Shown: positions 25,701 through 38,700 of the stretch, one piece after another
Numbering within the stretch: the first letter of the stretch is position 1
Layout of the letters: every line of letters begins with the position of its first letter
Assembly (NCBI GenBank): GCA_977006965.1
Contig: OZ345378.1
Span: 372,001 to 436,000, forward strand
Direction of reading: 5' to 3'
DNA: 64,000 nucleotides
DNA from: Phymatolithon calcareum
Lineage: Eukaryota > Rhodophyta > Florideophyceae > Hapalidiales
Position numbers and translations under genes: made by a program
Notes under the pieces: generated by a model
The model's database searches: none
What the model was told of the DNA's origin: nothing
The model's input: only the letters and a program-made list of their open reading frames with translations

Positions 25701-26750
25701 AGGCACAACTTGAAACGAGGCCTCCGCAATTAACAGGCGTTGAGCTATATCAACATGTACTTCCTTACTCAGAGAGACATTGAAATTCATCCTTATGGCA
25801 CTTGCCCGAGTGCCTAGTCTCATACCCGAAGATCCTTTGGGTAGCGCCCAAAGGTTATTGAGCCAAGAATTCTTCACGCTGAAAACCGCCAGTCCATGTT
25901 GCTCGAATATGAACATACAATTCATTGCTTGTCCTTGTTCCTCAGAACCAATGACTTCACTTCTCTGCCGAGGTGAGCAATACCCAGTTACCAACGAGGC
26001 GTTCCCATTCAACGGTTTTTTGTCCATTGTAGTGACTTCCGTAATTCGCGCAAGGTCTCCCGCTTGCATAATGTCAATGCCCAGCGTACGTTTGTCAGTT
26101 TTAATTCGAAAGGGGGCGCCGTCTTTCATCGGTTCAACATCGGGTCCATCCGCCAGGAGTTCTCCACTGATAAATGTTTCATTCTCTCTTGCCGATATTC
26201 CGTCGAGGCAGACACTGCCTTCTCTTTGCACAATAAGAGCAGACACAGATGCTCCTGTTGTTGCGTTTGTCAAGTTGAAAACAGGCTTGAATACCGTGAA
26301 TCTTTTTTCGTCGTCGCTGACTTTTATGCATTTTATCAAAACGCGGTTATTCATCTGAGCGTACGGCCTGTCATAACTTGACTCGCCCTTATTTCCGTCT
26401 GCAACAGATCTGAGTTCCAGTTGTGAGTGCAGCGTCCTCATCTTGTATACTCCTTTTCTTGTACCATCAATTCCCAGATTCATCAGCATGAAGCTCACAA
26501 ACAATGCAGTCCTTAAAAATATGAACAATTTGGACTGCATTCCATGCGCCAATAGCCCCGTCCCGACAAGGGGTATCTTCGACTCTTGTATCTGGATCTT
26601 TTTGCCAGACTCTATGGCCTTCGTCACGTGGTGATTGTGGATTCTGACCAGCGCACAGTCAATAGCCCATAGCGTCACCAGTTCAATGAAGAACCATATA
26701 AGTGTGTTAGTTACACCGGACCTTATAGGCAGGGGTCGTGCGCAATCCAT
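19341..26750 (-). pseudogene. Membrane-protein gene split by a copia insertion (507 aa before insertion)
   Basis: The 5' part reads on the minus strand from ATG 26750 to 25655 and the 3' part from 19768 to the stop at 19341. Excluding the copia element and one 5-bp duplication restores a single frame of 508 codons. The N-terminus has hydrophobic segments at about 16-35 (TLIWFFIELVTLWAIDCALV) and 74-94. A domain of about 290 residues with NxT/S sites follows, then a strong transmembrane segment (about 388-409, VFIAGAVIIAAVALITLAVA) and a tail of about 100 residues with several cysteines. The frame also extends upstream to a GTG at 26978, but that part lies in AATTGC-rich repeat, so ATG 26750 is preferred. 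Family unknown. A truncated paralogue is at 30802-31369. Confidence 0.75.
19769..25649 (+). mobile_element. Ty1/copia LTR retrotransposon, young insertion
   Basis: The element is 5881 bp, with two 413-bp LTRs beginning TGTTGAATG and ending TTTAACA. It is flanked by the target duplication CTTTC at 19764-19768 and 25650-25654. A primer-binding site follows the 5' LTR and a purine tract precedes the 3' LTR. Coding order is Gag, protease, integrase, reverse transcriptase, RNase H, which is diagnostic for Ty1/copia. I count four differences between the LTRs (about 99% identity), so the insertion is recent. It interrupts a membrane-protein gene. Confidence 0.95.
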
Positions 26751-29700
26751 TGCTATTGCAATTAATTGCAATTCATAGCAATTCGACCCAAATTGGGTTC
26801 TGATGAAGAATTGCAATTCGAATTGCTGGTCGGTAGGTTGTACGAAAGTGTATAGTTCAGCAAGAGCAGAGTTGAAGGAAATAACAATCACTTCAAATGT
26901 ATCATGCGTAGTACGTGGTAATTGGTTGTCGGTAGCATCTAATTTTATTATATAACTCGGGCCAGTATAAGCGTTCACCGGGGGAGCACTGCACCATTTT
27001 GGCCCAAATCAACTAAATAACTATCGGGCCAAAATGTTGCCGTGCTCCCCTAGTGTTAGGTACGTAAAGTTCTACGTACTGTATACAGTTACAACGTTCC
27101 TGAATTAAACCATCCATGTGCTCGTTCTATTGTACTGTAATGGTCTGCGCAGACCACTACAACAGAACGATCACATGGATGGTTGAATTCATTCATCCGT
27201 TCAAGTATAACGGTATGAGTGTCTAGAGTGCCGTTTCTGAAAAGACAGATAGAAGAGTCAATATAAAAAGTGAAGTCGTACATTTATCCAAAGCACACTA
27301 CCAGACCCAGTCGACAACACCTAAACAAATTTCGCTCTTCCAATCATGGTACTACCCATTCCGAAACCGAAGCCGAAACAAGTTGTACAGCAGCTAATGC
27401 AACTCCTTCGCGAACAGCCTCGAGATATCCATTCACGTCAATCAACCGCTCTTATTGGGATGATCAAACTGTGAAGGAAGCTATGTCTAGCTTTGTCAAC
27501 CAGCGTGTTGAACAGGCTATCGCAGAAGACGAAAGTTTCGTACACCTAGGAGAAGAGGCATGAATAAACAATTAACTTGACTATTGCGGGAAGTATTCAA
27601 ATTGCAATCCGAATTGCTGACTAACCGTAGTGAGCAATTGAATTGTTTAATTGCACGACAAACAGCAATGTCGAGCAATGGAATTGGCACTACCCCTGCT
27701 TATAGGTATCACTACGCTTCCCCACATGACTGAACGAGAAAGAGGGAGAGTTCTTCGTGCTCTTTCGTGCTCTTTTGTGCTTAGCGAGTGTTGCCGTAAT
27801 ACGGCGAGAGACTGTGTCGTAGCAAACGGAGCAAATTACTGTACTTGACGACGACCAAGAAGGTGAACCACGGGCAAGGGTTCCACCCCCTTTTTTTCGA
27901 GGGGGGCAACAAATAGTTCAATGCTGGAATTGCACAATTGCTTGCACTTTCTTCAATCATACTTAGGGCCGATGAACGAATAGTTCCCAACCGTGAAAAT
28001 GGGAAAATGAGAAATTGGAAACGCGAGTACGTCCAATAGAATACCTGCATTTGTGAAACTTTACTTCTTCTGCTTCTTTCAGGTTCAAATTCCACAAGCG
28101 CACGTATTCTATTTGATATATTGGCGTTCCCATTTTCTCAATTTCCCATTTTCCCGGTTGGGAACTATTCGTTCATCGGCCCTGCTGTGTGCCGCGCACT
28201 CCCAAAATCAGTCGTTTGAGGGTTATTTCTCCAGAATCCGCTTTCAACCCAATGGGGAGCCTCTCAAATCTCAGCATTCAATTGCACGTGCAATTCCAGC
28301 TGCCTTCATGGCGAGATATCTGTTGCCCCATGGATGCATCCAATCCACTTTGTTATATCTTCTTTTTCGTCGACTTGGACTGCGATTGGTCGCTAGTGAC
28401 CAATCGCCGTCCTCCAATTATGCATAATTGGAGGACTGCCCTCTCGAACGCTTGAATCAAAACCCATGCATCTGCCCCATGAGCAGCCTGTAAGTACCTT
28501 CGTTTCCGTCTTGTACTGTATGGCGCAATTTTGCAATTCAGGTGGCCGACCTCACGTCCCAAAAAAGAGTGTATTTTCTTCCTTTTCGTCCATCAGGGGT
28601 GTCGCCTTCTACAAGTTGCGTGAAACATAACTTTGCTATGAATGCACTAGAACGACACAAAAAACGGAGATGGGTCGCCTGCCGAGGCATATCGCATTTA
28701 TATCACATGCTCCACGGATCATTTGATATTAATGCGATATTTCTAAAAATGAGCATCGATATTTCGATATCAACGAAATATCAGATATCAGGGGATTAGC
28801 GATATCAAAGAATATCAGACTTTTCCAAGATATGATTGATATTGAATCATAACATACATTCGAAACTATCGGGTCCACGGGTGCGAGAAGATTTCATTCT
28901 AAAAAATTTTAAATTTAGAATAGTTATTATTAATCTAATTTTTTAATTTTTGCTGTCGCATAGCAAATTTCCTCGAATAAAAACAGAGGTGAAGAGCAGT
29001 GGGTTGGAATCATGAATTGCAGTACACAAGGAAAGATATCGCCGCGATGGAAACCAGAGAGCCGTTTGGTGAAGCTGTAAAGCATATCCAAACAAACCAG
29101 TCTTCACAAACACTTCGATCTAAATTTCTGGCAATGGAAGGAGACCGCCTAGAATCGAAGCGGAAAAGGAAGATTCCATACGATAAGACAAGTGAATTGC
29201 CAGCAATACTCAAGTTCCCTAATGTGAAGCACAGACAACTCGCGCTGCAGTATGCCTGCGGAAGATTCCCACAGGTGTCAACAACAAGTATGGCCGAAGA
29301 ATTCGGCACAAGAGCCAAAGAGCATATGGAGACCCTTGAAAGCACGCTAGCAGGGTACGACCTAGAAGGAGAAAAACGACTAGAAGCAGAAAAGGCGCTA
29401 GATGAGCTCTTACTATTTAGCAAGACACTCATAGAACGCATGGAGAACGAAGAAGGCCTGTATTGATGAGTGTAAGGCAAGGCAAAAAGCGGTCGAGTCT
29501 AAGCACCAGCAATCCTGTAGAGGACTGAGATAGGATTACTTTGAATCCTGAGTTTTCCCGTCCGCGATTCTAGTGGGCGTTTCGTGAGCTGCACAAAGGT
29601 AGGTAGCATCAGAGGAAGCCTCGCCCATATCTTCGGAAGTCTGTGGGGCTTTTAAATAAACTTGAATAAAAAAGTGGGTTGGAATGCAAAATAAAGACAT

Positions 29701-32700
29701 CGGTTCGATGAGACCTTGTGACGATCTGCCGACACACTTTCGCATTATCATTGAGTGCTGAATTGTTCGAAATGAACTTGAGTAATTTACTCCCTCTTCA
29801 TGTGAAGCGGGAGTAAACTACTCAAGTTCACAGACAGAGGAAATAAATTATTCCGATTTATTTTTGACAAGAACGTACGTTCTTCTCGCATGTACGGGAA
29901 TATTGGGTAGGACATTAGAATATTTACGTGGCTTTCTATCAGACTAAATCTCCTCAATGTTGCGCTGGGTCACACTCTTCGCCGGGCGACGCTGGATACA
30001 GTACACTATTTTGACATTGCTTTCGTGGTGGTTCAGAAGGCGACTGTCAAACCGGGACTCAACGGAAAATGGAAATGGAATATGAGCTTTGGATATAAAT
30101 TGCAGAGACTGTATTGAGACAAGACAAACACTTCGTGCAGTGGGAGATGCAGGCTCGCGGGAAGGAAGTGGACAACGTGCGGGCGATACGGAAGTGGGAT
30201 TAGCGGTAGTTTCGGGGGTTATTCGCTCCGGGAAAATAGGATAAATATAGCTGCTGAAGAAGGTCGTTGAACCGCCACTAGAGGGCGTCGTAGCGGTGGA
30301 CGACTACTATGGAGGGGCAGATGCAAAAGTCCATTCAGAGAGACACTGAAGGAGAAAGAAGTGTTGAATGTGTAACAGGAAAGACGAGAAAAAACAAGGG
30401 AATGATTTTAAGAGAGGTGAGTATTTTGATTTTTACTGGGAGGCTTCTTCGTGGGAAAGAAATGTTCACTAGAGGTGAATCAGTTGAGCAGTATGCGTAA
30501 AGCTGCATTTGAAGTCTGTGGAGTCTAAGAATATTGTAGAGGAGCACCACGGGTCATGTTCACAGGAACAGCCGAAATGCCGGGAGGGAAAGAGACACAT
30601 CGGGTGATTGATTTGGCAATGGTTTCACGCAAACTGGAATGCCGCCATCTTGCCACTGATCATCGTGCTCCCGTAAAAAGCTAAGCATGCTTATGGCCAC
30701 TTTCATCGCTAGCAGTTACTAAGGGAAAACAATGAAATGAAGTTTTATCGAAGGGTTGGCATCCCCTTTTTCTTTGCCTTTTTATACTCTAGTTCAGCTC
30801 CTCACGGTGAAGCCGGTACAGATTGCCGACGTCGCTGCGCGCGGCATGAAATTGCATCAGACACGCCTGGTGTGTACTTCCCCTCTATCGGCCTAAAGTC
30901 TGCAGGAACACAAATCTTTTTGTTGGCAGGTCCGACATGGAGGAGGTCAGGTCCAGTCTCGTATATGCCGCTCTCAGCAAGCACATCAGGGGCAGAGCAA
31001 CATCCTTCATTGATATGTTCAAACGCTAAAATCTTCGACAAGCCATCAATGGTATTCACACTAAGATCGATCTTAGCGCCCCCTTTTCTTCTCCAACATC
31101 TCGTCGCCACTGTCAATGTAATGAGGGCAACGGCTGCGACAATCACCGTACCAGCAACGAAAACAGAATACACGCTAAGGTCGGTGGCTAGTTGGTCACC
31201 CACATGCACGGCAACATACCGATTACGATGAAAAAGAAGCCCAAAAATCTCCGCGTGCAAGGGCTGTGACGAAGATTGTCACGAAAGAAACTACGGATAG
31301 CAGCGTCTTATTCGCCGCAACGTTTAGGAATGAGACCCAGGTTGTCGTTCGATCTTTTATCAATCTCATGGACGTTCATTTGCTCCGTAAACTAAGGCAG
31401 CAACGTTGACATCATGGTAGACGAACTCAATATAGCATGCAAGCTAGCACCTTTTCGAATGGGGATGAGGCCCAAATGATCCGTAAGATCGTCAATACCG
31501 TGATCATTGAGCTTCATGTGCCTCAGGGTACATCCCTGACACTTCGAAATTTGCTCTAGTTCGTCAAAGACCAAGGGATTGGTAAGCCGCTGCTCGGACG
31601 TCCCTTGATCTGGGGCTGAACACTGGAGAAATTATCGTGAGTGTAGCAGACAGGGCGCATAAGCGATATTAACGTCTCTGAGCTTATCGCAGAATAGAGC
31701 AGTGGAGAAGGCCGAATTTCCCGATTTGTTGAGACCGATTTTCAATCGGACCGTGGCGTAGAAGAAGACGACAACGATGATTATATTTCGATCGATTTTG
31801 GTGAAGATGGCACAGTACAAAAGTGACACCTGAAGCAGGATCGCGTGCGCGACGCAAGTGATGGAGGGTTTTCCGACAAGGTACAGAGATACTCATCGAG
31901 ATTCTCGACGAATTCAATAACGCCCTGCTCCTTAGAGTGGGCGCGGGGCTTTCCGCATACATTGAGACATTCAAGCTCACCATTAAGGAGGGTTTTGAGC
32001 CAATTTGTGCAAAGAAGCGACTGTGCGCACAGGAAAAACACGATTTTCTAATCCACACCGTCGACCAGCTCATGTAACTGGAATATGTGCAATCAGTTCA
32101 GCATCCGGAATTGGTTGCAACGCTACGTAGAAAACCACCAGAGATATTACGTCTTACTATTGACCAAAGTCATGTTAATGATAGAACACTTTCTTGTTGA
32201 TATACTGAGAGCTAGCACTTCGCTACATATACCATCTTCTTGTGCCAGACGTCGTCTAGCGTGTGCGCCCAGGTGTCGCCCTGTGGCGTCGAAAGGCGCA
32301 GGGGGTGCTCTTGAGTGTGCACGTGTGCATGATGGCACACGTGTGCATGCTGCGAAGCTTTCGCGTGCGATTCGTTTTGTGGTGGAGAGGCTGGAGAAGA
32401 TAAGAAGCTGTCGGCCGTGCGCAGCCTCTGAACCTGAACTACAGTTGAGTGCGAAGATTTGGCGCAGCTTGTTGTATGCGAGTGCCTTTGTAAACATATC
32501 AGCAAGCTGCATGGTACCCGGTGTATGTGTGGAGAAAATGCAGTTTGATTGGACTTGCTCTTAGATGAAGCGTGCACGGGTATCGATGTGCTTAGAGCGC
32601 CTAGTTGGACCGTTCGCGACAGCCATTGATAGGGCTGCTGTGTTGTCGATGTAGTTTTGTGGGGTTTGGAATTGGATTGCGCCATTCTTCGGCGAGTTGC

Positions 32701-35700
32701 TGAATCCAGTTGACGACGCGCGCGGCTCCGACGCTGTCATATATTCCACCTCGCCTGTACTGAGCGTTACTGCCTTCTGCAGGACGATCTTTCAGAAGTT
32801 GAAGTCGCCCGCATAGGAGATGGCGATGTCCGTACGCAACCAGCGCGTATCGCGGCAGGCGGCGAAGTCAGAGTCGAAATAGTATCCAAGCTCTGATGGC
32901 GAGCTCCGTGCATATTACGCACGCAACTCGCCTTCAGCACTAGTGCAATAGAAGAGAAAAGGGTCGCGATTTCAACACAAATTTCGATAAATTACGTTTT
33001 TTATTTTAAAACGCATTATGCGAAATTAAAATAAATTTATGGGGCCACTACCTCTATGAGCAGCAGTTCTAACAGTCCTGAATTATACAAGATATACTAC
33101 AGAATAGTCTTGCTCATTTCGGAAATTACATGTACTTCCAGTAGCTTTATTACTCTAAGCACACGTAAATATTAATTTGAAATGAATAATGTTCAAGTAC
33201 ATCTTATATACAGTATTGCAAAACCGTCAAATCTACCGCTCAAAAAGCTGGTCGCTTCATAAATTTATTTTAATTTCGCGTAAAGCGTTTTAAATAAAAA
33301 AGGAATTTATCGAAATGTGTGTTTTTCTTGAAAAGTAGGGCACGAGGCGGTGCAGTGCCGCCATATGTCGGGCGCATGCTTCGTGTAAATGTTGAGCGAG
33401 TTGGGAGGCGATTTAGGCGTCATCATAGACTACTGTGTCGACGTTAAGGACCTACATCCCCATCTTCCACCTAAAGCCTTTTTGGATTGGTACGCCCATA
33501 GATGTGGAACGGGCCTGTCATCGGGCGCGGGGTCGACGAGCTCCCAGGCGCCCAGATCGAGGCCGCGGTCGATATATGAGTCGTGCGCTTGCGCCCACTC
33601 ACGTCTGTATAATGCGTGAGGGCTTTTGAGCGTCGCGCAGATTGAGCGTGGGTCGGCGGGGGTGGAGCGGTCGGGCGGGCAAGATTTATAGTGACTGCAT
33701 AAGCGGCGGGCTCGACGTCGGGGTTTTCTGTGAGGTCGTCGCGAAAGCGGTCTGACATTTGTAGCTTTTCCCGAGGGCGTAGTGGTCGCGTGGAGATAAC
33801 TGACGTGTCCGGTTATTGGAAAGTGCTTTTCAGAGGTGATTCTGTAGCTTTGGCGTCATCTTCCTGTGCTCTTTCGTCAGGCGCGGGACTCGGTGCGCGA
33901 TCGTGTATTTGTGGTACGAAGTCGGCATCGCGTGCTTGAAACTCCTTACGAGACCCCACGTGCTGCGCGGAGACGAGTGCGTCAGATGCGGGCGCGAGAT
34001 AGCTCACGGGATGGCCGCGTGCGTCAAAAAAGCGTAGCTGACGGGTCTCGTTTGGCTCGAAGCCAGTAGAACCGAATGGGATGCTTAGAGGGAGTCTGAC
34101 AGGTTTTCGGAAGAGAAGTTCGTGTGGCCACGCACTGGCGTGGCGGGAAGGGCGTTGAGCTCAGCGATACAGTCATGAAGTGCGTAGTCCCATATTTTAT
34201 GCGGCATGAAGGCAGCTGTGATCTGCGCCTGTATGCATGCCTTGAGTGTACCTATGGCTCTTTCTGACTGGCCATTGCTCTGGGGCTTGCTAGGAGCTTT
34301 TTGAGTAATCTGTATGCCCTCTTCTTCGGCATAGCGAAGCAGAGAGGTCATTAGCACCTATGGAGTGCAATCGGAGACCTTTATGGTCTGTCGCGCGCTA
34401 CAGATTTCGTATGGCATCAACGAGGCGCTTCCCTGCGGCGTGCTTGGTGGCCGTTGGAAGCTCGGTGATGTGGCCCGTGACCTGATCTGTTACATCCGTG
34501 AAGTACTGGTTCCCGCGCGTGGAGCTTGTATGTGGTCCGGCTTTGTCAGAGCTTTGCTTAGTTATTGGATTTTCGGATACCCGACTTACAAGGCCGCGGT
34601 GTGCGCGAGTGAGTTTCGCGGCTGAGCACGGGGAACATGTGTACTGTCCTGCACAGTTGTGAATCATGCCGCGCCATTGTGACTGCTGCAAGACGAGACG
34701 CTTGAAGGCGGCTGGATGGGTGTGCGCGAATACGTTGTGGAGGCGCTTTAGCGCTATGTGCACTGGTGCACTTGAGCGATAGGCACGCTGCAGCGTGTTT
34801 GGAACTGCGCTGTAGAATTGGATGGTGTAGTCGCTTGAATCCTTCGGCGACGATGTTCTTCGGCTGGCCGGCCGTGGGCAAGGATATTTAAAATCGTTTC
34901 TGTTTCAGTGTAACATCGAAGTCATCAGAAATTCACCCGGCGGAAACGAAGTCGTTCGCGAGACCCGGGACACGGAGCGTTTGCTTGAGCGGCAGAGACA
35001 CGGTAGCGCCAGGAAGGTGTGAGCTGCCAATCGCGGTTGCGGGCGTACGCTGGTTGTTGGTGAGTCGAACAGTGGCAGATATGGGTAGCTGATTGCTGAT
35101 GCGCTTGTCGCTTTCTGCAAGGTGATCTGTAGCGCATCTATCTAGTAGGGGCGATCGGAGGTACTTCTTGTTGTTTTTTATATTAGCGTTGCTCATTCCG
35201 TTTTCCTGGGTGCTATCGGGGCGCATCATGGCAACTAAGCAGTCTGCGACGGCAGTTATGAAGGCAGGTTCAGCAGTTACAGCAGCGGCCGCGGGTGCAG
35301 GATTCGCGGTTGCAGTGTGGGCTTGCATGAGCTGGCAGCGCTCGTCGTTTTGGACTTTTCTGTCCATCAAGTGGAGCATGCAGCCGTAGTCGGTGACCGT
35401 TGGATCACCAGGACGGCAACTGTAGCCCTGACGCTGCGTGCTGGGCTCTTGGATAATGGGCTGCCCCTGCGTGTGACTGCGGTTCCTCTGGGAGGTGGTG
35501 ATGTGTGGTATGCGAAGAACGGCGGCGATGAGGCGGTTCTCGCCGTCACTTGTCTTCTATCCGTCAGTAAGATAGCCGTAGAGCTCGAACAAGCCGTGTG
35601 CGCGAGTATTGTGGATGGAAAGGCCGACCAAAATGTCGGCGATGTAGGTCGGGGGTTTGGTGAGGAAGTGAGTAGCGTCGGAAGAGAGAAGGCGGTCGTG

Positions 35701-38700
35701 TCGCTCACGGTGCGCAGCGATATACGTCGCGGGTGATGAGTAGGTGTCGAGAGGACGAATGCTCGTGTTGGCGACGACGTCGTATATGGATGTGTGCGGA
35801 GCTTGAGAGACACAGTGCTTGTCTGCGTCAAGAGCGGATATGGAGGCAATGGCTTGGCGGAAGCTGCCGTGGACGGTAAGCATCTAAACGGACTTGAGTA
35901 GTGCGGCTTGAGCAGGCTCGTCCTTTGCGGTCGGATTGGGCACACAGGTGAGCAGATTCTCAGCTCGTTGGCCCTGCGAGACTGCAAGGACGCACAGCTC
36001 CAGTCGCGGTGGTTGCTGGCGTTGACCGAGAGTTTCTCGACGCCCTTTGTGGGCCATGGGTAGATGGGCGCTTGCTCGGTGATTTCTGAGGTGTCCATGG
36101 CAGGCACGATTGGTGAAGCGGGAGGAGTGGGGTTGGAGTGGAGTGAAGCGGCGCTTCCAGCACGCTGAGATGTCCAGATGCGCTTTTGACGATCAAACAG
36201 CCCATAGATCGGTGACGGGCAGCGCGTTTTCCGTGAGGGGTAGAGCGGCTCCGTAGTTGCAGTGTTCAGACTTTTGGGCCCATAATCTGTTGGAACTCTT
36301 TTTGTTCATTTACTGAGAGCTAGCACTAGCCTGTTTTTGTGCCAGGTGTTGTCTAGCGTGTGCGCAGCGGTGTCTCCCTGTGGCGTCGCAAGGCGCTTGG
36401 GGTGCTCTTGAGTGTGCACGTGTGCATGATGGCGCACGCGCGCATGATGCGAAGCTGTCAACTTGAGGTACGTTGTTTCCTGTCTTCTCGATGGTGTTAT
36501 TCCTTAACTTCAAAACTGCGACACATACGCAAACTTCGGGAGCTTGGAGTTATATTCGAGGATTCAACCGAAGATATAGGTCAGGATGTTTATGTCGCTT
36601 ATTGTACCGAAATGGGAATATGCGACACAGCCAATGCCATTGACAAGCGACCGCTCTCCGCAATTAAATCCACACAATGCTTGTATTTTTTCGAACGAGA
36701 AAAGAAGAGCCAACATCGCGTGGAATGGTTTTGCTTGAGCCCGGTAAAACAAAAAAGCGAACTGAAGAATCAGACGAATACTTTGGGAAAGACAAAGACA
36801 TCCCTGCCTTAACGTTGACAGACTTAACGGTCTTTGTCTTAGATTTTTCCTCCGGATATTTCACCAAAATCCACTTTACGCGCTAGGAAGTACTTGAAAG
36901 AACGTTAATTTGTCCAACAAGAACCACCAGAACGATCCTATTTAGTTTTTTAGAGTTTGACAAAGAACCATGAAGTCGGGAGCATCGGCTTGTCGGTGAG
37001 GATCTTTGGTTGACGAAGAGCTGGAAAGAGTGGATGGCGATGGAGGTAGTGACTTCAATAATTATATTTGGCATTTAGCTCCCTAGCTTTCGCGCAATGC
37101 AATACAAAACCTCTTTAGTCGTGATGATGACAAGTGCCTAGTGGAAGTTTAGATCAATCACCTGGTTGACGACGCGGTGGGAGTGATAGTCATGAGAGTC
37201 AACGGGAGAAATGAGCTGGCGGATGTGCACTGTGATACGGACATGTAAGGTTACGTCGAGCTTGCTAGCATTCACGAGCAGTTCAAAGCAATATCAATCA
37301 CGAAATGGATTACTCATACGCATATGCGCAAATGTTGTTCAGCTACAAAAAGAGTGATTTCTCATTTTCTATGTGCAGTATTGTCAAGTTTGTACACGTG
37401 TGTCATCTTTTTGTTCGATTTCAATTCTGGAGTATCCTCGATTTAAAGGATATCTATTAACTTAATAACGCATTTGTCAAGAATGACTGTACTTGATGCA
37501 TCGACGATGTCCCAAACGAAAAAAGGGTTCATAACCTCACGCCATACTCTGCTCAAAATAAAAACTTCCTTGTCTGCTCTTGTCGGTAGACCTCGTTCTC
37601 AATATGCCAGTGCAGGTCAGGCAGAATAATGGCGGTCGGGAGAATGCTCTGGCTAAACTATGCAAATGGCTAACGATCAAGAACGTGAACATAGAAGGCT
37701 GTAATCTGTCTACGCGTCATGTATCCAATGGGATCGGGGCAGTCGCAACGCGGGCATTGGAACCAGACGCAGTGCTGTTTCGAATACCCGTGCCTCTCCA
37801 GCTGACTGCTGATGCAAGTGGGATCGGAGCTGCATTGCGCGAGAGAAACATTTCAGGCTGGCCAGCACTTGCTATTGCCATTGCCTACGAGCTGTCTCTC
37901 GGAAATATGTCTCGTTGGGCGGGTTATCTCGCATTTCTTCCGAGGCCTGAGGACAATGCGCTGCATCTTCCTCTGCAATGGAGCGAATGTGAGCTGCATA
38001 AGCTGACAGGGACAGGGCTGTGTGCGCGTAGCGGACGTACACACATCGCGGATTACTACCAGCGAATTGTTACATCGTTTGTCCAGGAGCATGCTGAAGA
38101 GCTCCCTGCTGGACTAAGTCTGTCCGAGTTTGCGCATTGCGGTGCGCTTGTATCCGCCTACTCATTCTCGGTGATTCACGACGGAAAGACGGTTGTTGCT
38201 ATGGTGCCTATCGCTGACGCGCTGAACGCTGATGGACCGGCAGCTAGTAACGCGAGACTGGAAGCTGCGGAAGATGGCTCATTGCAGATGGTTGTGACGA
38301 GGGCTATAGCGGCGGGGGAGGAGGTGATGAACACTTACGGTGCATTTGCGGAAAGCGAGACTCTGCTTCGGTACGGGTACATTGGACGGCGGACAGACTC
38401 GAGTGCTACGGCGTTGACGGTGAGGGAGATGTTTGATGTAATTGAAAAAGAAGAGCAGAATAAGGGCGGTGTGCAAAGGGCGAAGCTTGTCCTTGCCATG
38501 AGGAAAATGGCACAGAAGGGGATTATTGTTTCGGCTGCGCCGGGAGAGGCAGCTCCGTTTATGGATGACGGTAAGGTACTGCCTCTCAGAGATGTAGATG
38601 AAGCATGCGAGGAGATGGAACGGTTAGGGTTGAGTCCGGAAAGGACGATAGTACCCGTACTCGAACGTAGATTGCATTTGCTCCGACAGTGCGAGAAGCT